DNA from: Asparagopsis taxiformis
Taxonomy: Eukaryota > Rhodophyta > Florideophyceae > Bonnemaisoniales > Bonnemaisoniaceae
Assembly (NCBI GenBank): GCA_030407315.1
Contig: JALQPE010001948.1
Span: 1-64,000, forward strand
Direction of reading: 5' to 3'
Length of the DNA: 64,000 bases
Shown here: piece after piece, positions 50,341 through 59,718 of the stretch
Numbering within the stretch: position 1 is the first letter of the stretch
How the letters are laid out: each line of letters opens with the position of its first letter
Translations under genes and position numbers: made by a program
Notes under the pieces: generated by a model
What the model was told of the DNA's origin: nothing
The model's database searches: none
What the model saw: the letters and a program-made list of their open reading frames with translations, nothing else

Positions 50341-53300
50341 CTATTCAACTGTAATATACTCTTCGCTACTACTTTCCTCTTCCTTATCACTATCCGACAC
50401 GTAGTCGTGATCGAAATCGTAGGGCTCCGGCAGAGCATTGGGGTCGTCACCCAGCCCTGGCGCATAAACTAGGTCGTTGACGAGCTCGGAGGAGACACGC
50501 GCAGCCATTGTGTGGACCCGAATATGGTGACCATACGGCATTCCAGTGTTGGAAAGCCTGGTCTTCACGAAATCGTGGTCCTGCCATCCTGGACCTGCAT
50601 GTTCCAAGTCTCCACGAGAGACAAAAACAGAGAAGGGAGGTATCCAGACCAACTTGGGAACGAGGTGGGGCCAGACGTCCAGGAAGGCCTTGCGTGGGGA
50701 GTTGAGGAAGGTATGGCTGCGAGGTCGTACCAGAATCGGGGAACCCACTGCACCAGTTGCAATGAATGCATAGTCAGGATCTGGTGCAGGTTTACCGTAG
50801 TATCGGTTGGGTTCCCCTGGCGGTGGACCGGGGTATGTGAAGTCCAGATGAGGTATCTGACGATCACAGCCCGACCCTGTGAGCAGCATCCGAAGACCTG
50901 TTCTACCGAACCTGAGCTTGGAGCCTTCCTTGAATCCCTTCAATGACGAAACGGAATCTTCTAAGTGGAGCTTTTCTGCTATAATAGCGAGCAGAACATC
51001 CACAGAGACCTTATCGTGAGCTATTGGACCAGACGCAAGCGTGTCCAGGTCTTCGACAACGGCCTTGCAGGGGGTCATGTACCGCTGCCGAGACGGCCCC
51101 CCTTCTGCATCCTTACCTCGAGAACCGGAATTCAGAATCGAAATCCACGCACCTTCCTCGTCTTCCGAGAACTTCTTCGCAAAGGCTGCCAGAAGGTCGT
51201 GGATACTAGACCGCACTTCCTTAGCTCCTAGTATGTTCTCCAGGACAACATATCCATCAGAATCAATACTAGCCCTTGCCCGCTCGAAATACACAGCCCT
51301 CTCGATGGACGAAGAACCAGCCATGGAGTCAATATCCTCCCTCAGTTCCTCCACCTCCCCTTCCGTCAAGTAGAACCCAGAGCGGTGTTCAGGATGAAGT
51401 AGGCTCGAAACTGAACGGACGAACGATTCAGCTTCGGCCACGGAAGTATTCTCGAGGAGGTGGGGAGGTGGACTCGGCTGTTCGTCCTCGTACCGGTGGA
51501 CCAGAAACCCCTTCGAAGTCACCTTCGATTTCGTGGGGGTTTCTTCCTCCTCCTCACTCTCACCTTCATTGTCACGCTCCTTCTCACCCGAAGACGGGGG
51601 TTGACCAGGAAGCGGAAGGGAGGGAGGAGGGGAAGAAGTGCTGCCAAGAGCGATGAGCTGCTCTGCAACGGCAGCACTTCTGGTCTTCGACCGAGTAACC
51701 CGGGCCGGAAGCGGACTAAAGGTATCGTCCCTTTTCCTCTTTTCCCCTCGGCGGGTACTCTTGGAGGGCTTCTTGACCTTGCCCAGAGATATGGGAGTCT
51801 TCTCTCCTACGGTGCTCCTCTTGTCCTTGACACCCGCTTCACCCTTGTCCTGTTCCACCGACTCGGTCGTTGAGCCTCCTTTGCGAAAAGGATTGAACTC
51901 ATCCCCATCCCACGCTTCTTGTAACGTGACCCCTGCAGGAGGGGTCCAAGAAGGGGGGTCATTGGGTTGACGACCATCATAGCACCGACGGGAGCAGACG
52001 AAGACCATGTCTCGCTCACCTTGATTCAGGTACTTGATGGGGATGAGATGGTGGACGCGGGGATAGTCGCACAGGTTGTGAACTGGCTTAGAGTTGCACG
52101 CTGTGCATTTGTGCACAGCGGCAGAGCCAGGAAAGCGACAGTGCGGTCCAAGAGAGCAAGGGAAGGGGCGTGGAGTAGTTTCGTCGGCCGGAATGCGAAT
52201 GGCACGCGAAACGGGATACTCCGCACCACCCCCCAGCGGTTCAGAGACTTCCGCAGTTTCGGGGTTCTGCTGTTCCCCCATAGGAGTGGGGGGAACTGGA
52301 GCAGGGGAGGGTGGTGACACAGCCATAGGAGACTTGGGGGGAGAAGATGGAGCCCGGGCAGCGGAGGGTGTTGAGACAGCCATGGGAGACTGAGCAGGAG
52401 AGGGATGAGGAGAAGGGGTGGTGGGATTGGCAGGAGGGGTGTTGGGATTGCCTGAGGACCCGGGAGCATTCTGCTGCGTTTGTTCAGGTGGAACAGCAGC
52501 AGAAATGTCCAAGGGACCAGTTTCATCCTCTGGGAGGGACTCAGAGGGAAGGGGGACAGGGAGAGGCTCGATGATAGTTTCTCCGAACTGTGTCGGAGAA
52601 CGATCCTTGCCAGGCACTTGCGATGGTGATCCTGGCGGAGGGACAGGTGCAGGAGGAGCACTCGTTGAAGCCCTCGCACCCTCCTCCATTACCACGTCAT
52701 TGGCGGGAGTGGTATTCGCAGCAGAGTCCAACGGCTCAGTACGAGGAGGAGTCTGTTGCTTCGGTGCAACATTGAAACGATGCTGGATGACCGAACGGAA
52801 ATCTTCGATACGAAGATCTTGGTTCTCCGTTCTCTTCGGCACCGGCTCCTCCTCGTACTGAACCATACGCTTGAACACGGATTTCCAGGTCGGGATCATT
52901 TCCTTTCCATCCGGTTCAAGGTCTTCCAGGTCTGCCAATTGCTCCGTACTGAGGTCAACCATGGGTGCTAGTTCACGGATGACCTCGTAGAAATCTCTAA
53001 CGTAATTGAGATATGTACGGAGCTGGAGACCTGGGATACGTCCAAACGAATGCATCAGCAGCACAGACCGGTAGTGAAGGCATTTGACCATCAATTCACT
53101 AGCACGGTCTTCAGCCTTCGTGAATGCTGTGTCTTTTAGGACCAGAAGGCTGATGCCGACCTCGTTCTCCTTCCTCCCGGAAGCCATCTTGTAGGCTGCG
53201 TACGTGCGAGGCGAACGTCGCATATTCATAGCTACATTGACGATGGACGTCACGGTACTCTTCCGGAGGATGCCAGAAAAATGACGTTGGAAGAACCAAT

Positions 53301-53883
53301 TAGACAGCTGCGAAGCCGTCATGTTGGCCAGATTCCTATCCCCAGGTTGAGCGTACTTGAGGTTGCAATTGTATATGCTAATGATAGCATGTATACGATC
53401 CCGGATGGTGGTTGGCAAAACAGTGTGAACAAGCTCATTCAACCGCTGACTGAGGTAAAGGACATCCTCCATAGTCATTGGCGCACCATCCGGCCTCAAG
53501 GCTTCCTGGACAGGAACGTTGTCCACAACGGAAGCTAAACGCTCAACCTGTTCCTCCTTCGCCCGCACCAGAGCTCCACGACGATGAAGACCGTCCGCTA
53601 TGTAGTAGCGTGTTCCATCGGGCCCAAATGGTAGATTTACCACAGTCATGGAGCCCACAGAAGAGGTCTGAAAGCCTTCGAGAACCATCTTCTGGAACAG
53701 CACTTCAACATGAGAGACATCAACCTCGCGGGATGTTTCTTCCGTGACATGAATGTCAGCGATCGGAAGTTTCGTTTCCCTGAACAGGTAGTTCGAAAGC
53801 GAGGTGCCAGTGCGGGACATGGCAGGGATGGTGAGCTCTCGAGCTGCACTGGTGGTCGACAGAGGGATAGTACGCGGAGGCAT
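50341..53883 (-). CDS. ParB-like / zinc-cluster / 2-oxoglutarate-Fe(II) dioxygenase fusion
   Basis: 1,180 residues from the ATG at 53,883, the first in a frame open from 54,297; the upstream part is a CT-rich leader. Residues about 20-170: ParB-like region with LPIADIHVTEE and YYIADGLHRRGALVRAKEEQ (G-x-H-R box, 98-102). Residues about 370-540: Pro/Ser-rich linker. Residues 573-632: Cys/His cluster (PCSLGPHCRFPGS, HKCTACNSKPVHNLCDYP, VFVCSRRCYDG) able to hold two zinc ions. Then basic (GEKRKRDD) and acidic (SEEEEE) tracts. From about 870: a dioxygenase domain, starting with DGYVVLENILGAKEV, with H-x-D in RQIPHLDF (1010-1012), the distal His in GDLEHAGPG (1093) and a 2-oxoglutarate-binding Arg candidate in TRLSNTGMPYGHHIRVH (1107 or 1120). 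All three iron ligands are present, so activity is plausible. Substrate cannot be read from sequence; oxidation of a modified base is inferred from context (compare TET/JBP enzymes carried by KDZ transposons in fungi). It could instead act on protein. Confidence 0.8.
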   Translation of the reverse strand: MPPRTIPLSTTSAARELTIPAMSRTGTSLSNYLFRETKLPIADIHVTEETSREVDVSHVEVLFQKMVLEGFQTSSVGSMTVVNLPFGPDGTRYYIADGLHRRGALVRAKEEQVERLASVVDNVPVQEALRPDGAPMTMEDVLYLSQRLNELVHTVLPTTIRDRIHAIISIYNCNLKYAQPGDRNLANMTASQLSNWFFQRHFSGILRKSTVTSIVNVAMNMRRSPRTYAAYKMASGRKENEVGISLLVLKDTAFTKAEDRASELMVKCLHYRSVLLMHSFGRIPGLQLRTYLNYVRDFYEVIRELAPMVDLSTEQLADLEDLEPDGKEMIPTWKSVFKRMVQYEEEPVPKRTENQDLRIEDFRSVIQHRFNVAPKQQTPPRTEPLDSAANTTPANDVVMEEGARASTSAPPAPVPPPGSPSQVPGKDRSPTQFGETIIEPLPVPLPSESLPEDETGPLDISAAVPPEQTQQNAPGSSGNPNTPPANPTTPSPHPSPAQSPMAVSTPSAARAPSSPPKSPMAVSPPSPAPVPPTPMGEQQNPETAEVSEPLGGGAEYPVSRAIRIPADETTPRPFPCSLGPHCRFPGSAAVHKCTACNSKPVHNLCDYPRVHHLIPIKYLNQGERDMVFVCSRRCYDGRQPNDPPSWTPPAGVTLQEAWDGDEFNPFRKGGSTTESVEQDKGEAGVKDKRSTVGEKTPISLGKVKKPSKSTRRGEKRKRDDTFSPLPARVTRSKTRSAAVAEQLIALGSTSSPPPSLPLPGQPPSSGEKERDNEGESEEEEETPTKSKVTSKGFLVHRYEDEQPSPPPHLLENTSVAEAESFVRSVSSLLHPEHRSGFYLTEGEVEELREDIDSMAGSSSIERAVYFERARASIDSDGYVVLENILGAKEVRSSIHDLLAAFAKKFSEDEEGAWISILNSGSRGKDAEGGPSRQRYMTPCKAVVEDLDTLASGPIAHDKVSVDVLLAIIAEKLHLEDSVSSLKGFKEGSKLRFGRTGLRMLLTGSGCDRQIPHLDFTYPGPPPGEPNRYYGKPAPDPDYAFIATGAVGSPILVRPRSHTFLNSPRKAFLDVWPHLVPKLVWIPPFSVFVSRGDLEHAGPGWQDHDFVKTRLSNTGMPYGHHIRVHTMAARVSSELVNDLVYAPGLGDDPNALPEPYDFDHDYVSDSDKEEESSSEEYITVE

Positions 53884-54380
53884 GTTGTTTTTGCCGAGTG
53901 GGTAGCGCGGAAGTGTAGTGAGAAAGAGAGGGGGATAGGAGAATAGAGATGGTTGAGGAGAGATAGACTGTCGCTTTAGAGAGACAGTGGGAGGGAGAGT
54001 GTGGTGGATAGTGCCAGAGAGATTGGCAATGAAGTGGTAGAGAGGATCCCTGAAAGGTTGGCAGAGAGAGGTAGGTAGAGGTGGAGAGATTGGTGTAGGG
54101 AGTGAAAGAGAGAAAGAGAGAGAGAGAGAGAGCGGAACAGTGCGTCTCGTAGGGGGAAGTCCTCGATCGGGATTGCTTTTCAGGTGCAGAAGAAGCAGAG
54201 AGAGTAGCAGATGAGTAGGAGCCGAGAAAGAAGAAGTGGATGGTCGTGTAAGGTATGCACTTGAAGGTTGTCCAAACAGGACCGTGGGACAGCGCAATAT
54301 AACAACTAATGCGCATAATATCCGCCGGTTGCGTCCTAATCAATCAGAACTCATATTGAACGGTCATGGAGAGAATGGAG
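53884..54380 (-). promoter_or_regulatory. CT-rich leader and promoter of the ParB/dioxygenase gene
   Basis: On the gene's strand this is dominated by CTCTCTCTC (microsatellite at about 54,104-54,132) and other pyrimidine runs. The frame is open by chance with no ATG. It ends at palindrome 3, about 85 bases beyond the open frame. Confidence 0.5.
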
Positions 54381-54518
54381 GATGGGCATTAAATTTGGTA
54401 ATTTTTTTCGCTCTGAAATTACTGCAGTAAAAAGTGATCTAGCTTTGTGCACTTAGGTAGATCACTTTTTACTGCAGTAATTTCAGAGCGAAAAAAATTT
54501 CCAAATTTTAAGCGCATC
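54381..54518. repeat. Intergenic palindrome 3
   Basis: Inner arms of about 55 bases (AAATTTGGTAATTTTTTTCG then CTCTGAAATTACTGCAGT, AAAAAGTGATCTA) are exact apart from one position. A weaker match extends outward (GATGGGCATT against AAGCGCATC). Loop with GTGCAC. It lies upstream of the ParB/dioxygenase gene. Confidence 0.9.
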
Positions 54519-54894
54519 TTGAGCTGACCCGTGGCGCCTTTTCGGCGACTGCTCTAGCCTGCACTAAACGCGACCGTTGCTTCGATGATTTTATTGAGCA
54601 AAACAGAATGGCTTACGTTTACTTTCTACAATAAACGGTCTTTGACGCAGCTTGACTGTGTCTATCAAGTTGTATGCGTCACTGCCAATGTGCCCATTTC
54701 AGCTGGCTCAGAGTAATTCATCGAGTACGGACACGAAATACTGTTCTGTGTAACCAGCACCCTGTCAGGAGAAATGTTGAGAAGTAAATGTTTTCCCATC
54801 TTCCTTTACACCCTGTTCATAGAATTCAAATAAGTGTATGCGAGACAGGATGTAAATCCTTGCACAGGTCCCCTAAACGACGTAAAATACGAGC
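54519..54894. repeat. Inverted partial copy of the SET gene 3' end and flank
   Basis: 54,540-54,653 is the inverted counterpart of about 55,329-55,466. 54,655-54,894 is the inverted counterpart of 55,610-55,850, which contains the last 31 codons of the methyltransferase/SET gene and its 3' flank. Read on the plus strand it still shows QVVCVTANVPISAGSE, then a stop (TAA in place of the TTA leucine codon), then FIEYGHE. It is therefore a decayed duplicate, not a gene. Confidence 0.85.
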
Positions 54895-55017
54895 GTAAAA
54901 TTTGGTAATTTTTTTGGCTGTGAAATTACTGCAGTAAAAAGCGATCTAGCTTGTGCACTTGGGTAGATCGCTTTTTACTGCAGTAATTTCAGAGCCAAAA
55001 AAATTACCAAATTTTAC
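54895..55017. repeat. Intergenic palindrome 4
   Basis: Arms start GTAAAATTTGGTAATTTTTT and carry GGCTGTGAAATTACTGCAGT, AAAAAGCGATCTA. The stem uses GCGATC/GATCGC where palindromes 1, 3 and 6 use GTGATC/GATCAC. One mismatch (GGCTGT against GGCTCT). Confidence 0.9.
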
Positions 55018-55486
55018 AGTCTAGCTTGTGGCGCCTGTGGCACTTGCCTTGCACATCTCCCCTCATACCGCGGACCAATACCCTCTGTTTCGGGCATCTC
55101 AACCATCGGAACGGAAGCCAGCGAGCAATGCAATGTAGTTGTTCCTCTACTTTTCCATCGCTATATTCACCCGGATGTACATGAACTAATCTAAATGCAC
55201 CGTATGGTAATGCACGAAGCATGACCACGAATACATGTTCTGGTCTGTCCCTCCCTTAGTGGAGCTACTTGCGCTTGCGAGCAAACAATCGTGACACCCA
55301 CAAGGTGTGGTACAGAACCATCATACACAGTCGAGCTGCGTCAAAGACCGTTTATTGTAGAAAGTAAACGTAAGCCATACCATTTTGCTTAATGACATCA
55401 TTGAAGCAACGGTCGTGTTGAGTGCAGACTAGAGCTCAGACTAGAGCAGTCGCCGAAAAGGCACCACAGGCGCCACAAGCTATACT
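55018..55486. other. Centre of the inverted duplication
   Basis: About 470 bases between palindromes 4 and 5. The outer parts are repeats: AGCTTGTGGCGCCTGTGG follows palindrome 4 and appears inverted before palindrome 5, and 55,329-55,466 is the inverted partner of 54,540-54,653. The middle (55,050-55,320) has no supported gene. Confidence 0.55.
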
Positions 55487-55609
55487 GTAAAATTTGGTAA
55501 TTTTTTTGGCTCTGAAATTACTGCAGTAAAAAGCGATCTACCTAAGTGCACAAGCTAGATCGCTTTTTACTGCAGTAATTTCACAGCCAAAAAAATTACC
55601 AAATTTTAC
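55487..55609. repeat. Intergenic palindrome 5
   Basis: Arms match palindrome 4 (GTAAAATTTGG..., GGCTCTGAAATTACTGCAG, AAAAAGCGATCTA). Read in the opposite direction, the loop and single stem mismatch equal those of palindrome 4, so the two are inverted copies of one another. It lies 147 bases past the stop of the methyltransferase/SET gene. Confidence 0.9.
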
Positions 55610-55756
55610 GCTCGTATTTTACGTCGTTTAGGGGACCTGTGCAAGGATTTCCCTCCTGGCTCACATACACGTACTTGAACTACAATTCTATGAACAGAGT
55701 TTAAAGGAAGATGGGAAAACATTTACTTCTCAACATTTCTCCAGACAGGGTACTGG

Positions 55757-58700
55757 TTATACGGAAAAGTATTCGTGTCCGTACTCGATGAATAACTCTG
55801 AGCCAGCTGAAATGGGCACATTGGCAGTGACGCATACAACTTGATAGGTTGATACAGAGGTCTCATCAAGAACTTCTTGTATGGGGGAAGAGAAACTAAC
55901 ATTAGCAGAACGCGACGGACGCTCAGTTCCCTCCGCTGGGTCCACAAACGTTGGGTCGTTGATTTTCGATGCCGCACAATACTCGAATGGAACAATGAAG
56001 ATTGGACTTGCAGACGTGGATGGCATCAGACATTTCACATTTGCATCCTTAATTTGAACAGCGTACTTCTGGAAACGCTCAATCGAGAAGGAAGTAGGTC
56101 CAGTACCGAAAGTCTTCAACTTCGCCTTGTACAAATCCTTGTAAACCACAGACCCGAAATAGTACCCTACGATATCTCCAGGATCAATATCCACTCTTGC
56201 AAACAGACCGTCACCAGCCGAAGGAATCGTTGACGCTGCGACGTATACATTGTGTGCCATCGCGTCTATTGACAGCAGGGTTTTAATATCCACGGTAGAC
56301 AACAAACCCAGCAGCGATTGTGGCCACTTATCAATGGGTTGGTCTGTCAACTCCTTGTGCTGGTCCGGAATGCACCAGATGCCAGTAAGAAAGCTGATGA
56401 GGTGGGGCGGAAGTTTGGTTGAAATGGGCACTTTTGAGGTTGTCTTCAATGATGAACTCTCTTCCGAAGTTCCCAGACGAGCAGAAGCCAGCTGCTGTAG
56501 GGCAGTCGTGGACTGCTGGGCAAAGTTTCCAATAGAGACCTGGTGGAGAAATGCGACGTTGACTCTAGGAAGAGACAGTTCGTAGCAATCCTTGAACTTC
56601 TCACACCCGACAAACCTCCTGTACTGACCATGGTGCATTGTCAGGCATGCAACAGCAGTGGAGAAAGTTCCAGCAAACATGTCAACAACCAGGTCGCCCT
56701 GGTTTGAGAAACGCCCAATGAGCTCTTGCATGAGAGCGACGGTCTTCTGCTCGGGGCGCAACGTAACCTTCTTCTTGTCCTTGTCCATATATTTCACCGT
56801 CTCCGACGCAGTGATCCGCGGGATGTTGTCGATGACATTTGTCCAAGCCTTGAATCTAGAAGGTATGTATCCGGCATTTCGGTAATTAACCATCCCCCAG
56901 CCTTCTCTCCCCTTGCCGAGCTTGGTGGCATGTACGACCAACTCCACCATATTCAACAAACTTGTCGTGATACGATACGGGGGGGATGTGAAATGTGTCG
57001 GACTCCGAGTACACACAATAGGCTGCGAATCAACGGCAAACATAGGATAGCCGGCAGAGTACTTCACTTTGCGGAGCTCGTAAACCCAATTGTAGAACAG
57101 AGCAGCAGATGTGAATATGAGAACATGACCACCCTTGCGCGTCACCTTGGAAATTTCAGCTACCGTGTCTTCGATTTCTTCCTGACGGAGGACATCGTAA
57201 CCAGAGTTTCCTCTGCCGGACATACGCCTAGTATTGTACGGCGGGTCAGTGAGGACCAACTGAGCACCTTCCCGGATTTGCGGCTTACCAGGATTGTCAA
57301 CGGCGTCGTAGTTTTTCAGAAGGTCTCGGAAACTACAGTTGAATGTATGTAGGAAACATCCTTTCATGTCCTCCAGTTCCGCAGGAATTAACACTTCCTC
57401 TTCGACCCGCATGGAGTTCACATCAGCTTCGTTTGGACCGGTGCTGCTGCTAGCCGGGTTAGCCCCTGAGCTTGCTGCACCGATCGTACTGACCTCTAGA
57501 CGCCTACGCTTATTCGGGTTCGCGGCCACGGCTTCCGACACCTGTCGGGTTACCGAAGATTCCCGCACTGGAGAAGCTGTCGTCTCCATTTCTCTGAACA
57601 GCTCCTCATTTGGGTCGGGCGTTGATTGCGGCTCTTCTGTGAGGCTGAACGCTGTGAGCTGCCTTTCCACCATCGCCAGTGCCGGAATAGTCGTGAACCT
57701 CCCGGAAACCGGGGAACCGGGGGACGGCTGGAAGCTCTGTATGAACGGTATATCTTGCGGAGCCGAGACAGATAGGTCGAACAATTTGTCATTGCGACAT
57801 ATTGCCATTAAGTGTTCCCAGAATGACTTTGCACAGAGGCGCATCTGAGCGTCTTGCAGCAGCGTACGATGGACAGCAGCACTTGAAATGCTTGCCGAGT
57901 GTTGCACTCTTCGAACAGCTCCTCTGCCATGCAACAAGGTCTTCAGCTCTCGAAGCGGTGAAAAGCCCCTATTTTCCGAGTCCAGGACGTGGTACGTAAA
58001 CAGTCTCTGGTCGTAAAGAAGGTAAGGTTGTAGGAGCTCTTCTGCACCGCCTGACCCCAAGGATTTTGCCAACTCATCCCATGCTGCCAGAACCTGATGA
58101 ACCCCATATCCCAGACGCTGTGCCGTAAAAGGACTGTCCTTTTTGATTAGCGCTGTCAATCTAGCCGCAGACCTGGTTCTTGTCCGTTGTCGTGGGCGCG
58201 TTTCTACTCGCAACTTCCAGTCTCGATCCATCTGAATCAATCCCATGAGAAATACAACTTTCCGGAAAGACGGGGAATATCTTGGAGTTGCCCAGTTACC
58301 ATGATCTGTAGCCCTTTCCTGAACGTGTGAAACAAAGAATTGACAAGCCAGAGTTTGCCTGGAGTACGCATCTCGTCCAATAGCTGTCCTTTCCTGTGTG
58401 TTATGGTTTTGGTATTCATAGAACACTGGACCTGAGGGACGAGGACTCTGGGAGGTTTTCGTTGAAATTTCCACACCCCTTGGCTCATCACGCTCATTGA
58501 TGTACACCGGAATAAAGAACGATACCGACAAATCCTGCATCCCACAGCTGGTAAGAAACAGATCCCATACTCTAGTATCAAGCTCTGTATTGCCATCATC
58601 ACCAGTACTCGTGAAGTTCCGCACTGATTGCACAATGTTAAACGTGTGGCGGTGGTACGCATATGAAAACCACCTGTCAACGATTACGATGGCTTCTAGA

Positions 58701-59242
58701 GATGGTAGATTGAATCTGTACAGACTGCCCACAGCCCTTCGGAACGCTGAGAGTGAACGTTCTTCGAGTGGAACGTTATCTTCGTCCTTCTCTCTATTAT
58801 GCCAGCAGTCCCGCATGTAAGCTACAATTGACACACTTTCGTAGAACGGAATTGTCCTTTCGCTCTCCAGAATGTGATACAGAATCAAGGCAAGCGTATG
58901 CGGTTTCGTGGAAATAGACTCATAGCACATGCGGAGTAAATACCTTGAAGTCTTGGTTCGGGGGCGTGACAATACCTCTTCGCACACGTCCATACCTCCA
59001 ACCAGGGTAACGTCCCCGTTTTCCGCTATGGTACCGTACAGATAGAGAGCATCGAAGTTTAGGTGCGTTCCGCGGGGAATATCAGAGGCAGGAGTGGCAG
59101 CCCCTTCAATCGCTGGAATTGAAACAACGCGCGCCGGATCCACCCAGAGAATTGTTCCGTCTCCGTACAAATCATGCGGTTCTGTTGGTCCATTTTCGCT
59201 GCGTGTTACGACGAGCCCATGTCGCCGTCGTACTTCCGCCAT
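55757..59242 (-). CDS. DNA methyltransferase / SET-domain fusion protein
   Basis: 1,161 residues from the ATG at 59,242, the first in a frame open from 59,353. Residues about 25-100 (ILWVDPARVVSIP... LVGGMDVCEEVL) sit where the sister proteins have their ParB-like region and may be a diverged version lacking the G-x-H-R box. About 100-560 is unassigned. About 620-900 is a methyltransferase: QLVLTDPPYNTRRM (DPPY at 666-669), ISKVTRKGGHVLIFTSA, LRPEQKTVALMQELIGRF (motif X, from 828), and VVDMFAGTFSTAVACL (AdoMet motif I, from 852). DPPY before motif I is the beta-class N4/N6 order. About 1,000-1,161 is a SET domain: VYVAASTIPSAGDGLFA, DIVGYYFGSVV, SANVSFSS (where typical enzymes have NHSC-like residues) and SAGSELFIEYGHEYF. 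So one chain could methylate DNA and a lysine on protein. The SET region lacks obvious pre- and post-SET cysteines. Tail-to-tail palindromes and an inverted copy of its 3' end lie next to it. Confidence 0.85.
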   Translation of the reverse strand: MAEVRRRHGLVVTRSENGPTEPHDLYGDGTILWVDPARVVSIPAIEGAATPASDIPRGTHLNFDALYLYGTIAENGDVTLVGGMDVCEEVLSRPRTKTSRYLLRMCYESISTKPHTLALILYHILESERTIPFYESVSIVAYMRDCWHNREKDEDNVPLEERSLSAFRRAVGSLYRFNLPSLEAIVIVDRWFSYAYHRHTFNIVQSVRNFTSTGDDGNTELDTRVWDLFLTSCGMQDLSVSFFIPVYINERDEPRGVEISTKTSQSPRPSGPVFYEYQNHNTQERTAIGRDAYSRQTLACQFFVSHVQERATDHGNWATPRYSPSFRKVVFLMGLIQMDRDWKLRVETRPRQRTRTRSAARLTALIKKDSPFTAQRLGYGVHQVLAAWDELAKSLGSGGAEELLQPYLLYDQRLFTYHVLDSENRGFSPLRELKTLLHGRGAVRRVQHSASISSAAVHRTLLQDAQMRLCAKSFWEHLMAICRNDKLFDLSVSAPQDIPFIQSFQPSPGSPVSGRFTTIPALAMVERQLTAFSLTEEPQSTPDPNEELFREMETTASPVRESSVTRQVSEAVAANPNKRRRLEVSTIGAASSGANPASSSTGPNEADVNSMRVEEEVLIPAELEDMKGCFLHTFNCSFRDLLKNYDAVDNPGKPQIREGAQLVLTDPPYNTRRMSGRGNSGYDVLRQEEIEDTVAEISKVTRKGGHVLIFTSAALFYNWVYELRKVKYSAGYPMFAVDSQPIVCTRSPTHFTSPPYRITTSLLNMVELVVHATKLGKGREGWGMVNYRNAGYIPSRFKAWTNVIDNIPRITASETVKYMDKDKKKVTLRPEQKTVALMQELIGRFSNQGDLVVDMFAGTFSTAVACLTMHHGQYRRFVGCEKFKDCYELSLPRVNVAFLHQVSIGNFAQQSTTALQQLASARLGTSEESSSLKTTSKVPISTKLPPHLISFLTGIWCIPDQHKELTDQPIDKWPQSLLGLLSTVDIKTLLSIDAMAHNVYVAASTIPSAGDGLFARVDIDPGDIVGYYFGSVVYKDLYKAKLKTFGTGPTSFSIERFQKYAVQIKDANVKCLMPSTSASPIFIVPFEYCAASKINDPTFVDPAEGTERPSRSANVSFSSPIQEVLDETSVSTYQVVCVTANVPISAGSELFIEYGHEYFSV

Positions 59243-59600
59243 TACTTGTGAGGTGAAGAGAAAAGGGAGAGCAGGGAGAATGGAAAAAGATGAGTGGGGA
59301 AAGTTTTCGACGATCAAAGGGCGGACTGGAAGTCCACGCCCTCCAAAGTCCACGCGGCGCCAATAAATTCGAAATCGGAAATTCTGGAACCGACACGCCG
59401 CCGATATCTCGCGAGGGGACGTGAGGATGGCGACAGAAGCCAGAGTTGTATTGCAGGGATTAGAGTAGGGGTTTGTACTAGTTTGGAAGGGGTGCGTAAG
59501 TCGCTTGCACTCTGTGCCAGTAAACTAACTTCAACGAGCGCGAATGGCAAGGAGATAGTAGAGAAATAATAGTAGCAAGACTCGTTCTCGATTCACAATT
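59243..59600 (-). promoter_or_regulatory. 5' flank of the methyltransferase/SET gene
   Basis: Contains the in-frame extension without ATG (to 59,353) and about 250 further bases up to palindrome 6. No TATA-like element stands out. TCGATCGTCG-like words near 59,300 are not repeated elsewhere. Confidence 0.4.
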
Positions 59601-59718
59601 GAAATTTGGTAATTTTTTTCGCTCTGAAATTACTGCAGTAAAAAGTGATCTAGCAAAGTGCACTTGGCTAGATCACTTTTTGCTGCAGTAATTTCAGAAT
59701 GAAAAATTTCCAAATTTA
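59601..59718. repeat. Intergenic palindrome 6
   Basis: Same family (GAAATTTGGTAATTTTTTTC, GCTCTGAAATTACTGCAGT, AAAAAGTGATCTA). It is the most decayed of the seven: the right arm has TGCTGCAG, CAGAATG and a shortened A-run. Loop with GTGCAC. It lies upstream of the methyltransferase/SET gene. Confidence 0.88.

Noticed and set aside
53884..54297. N-terminal extension of the ParB/dioxygenase frame
   Set aside because: No ATG; it translates a CT-rich leader into Leu/Ser/Pro low complexity.
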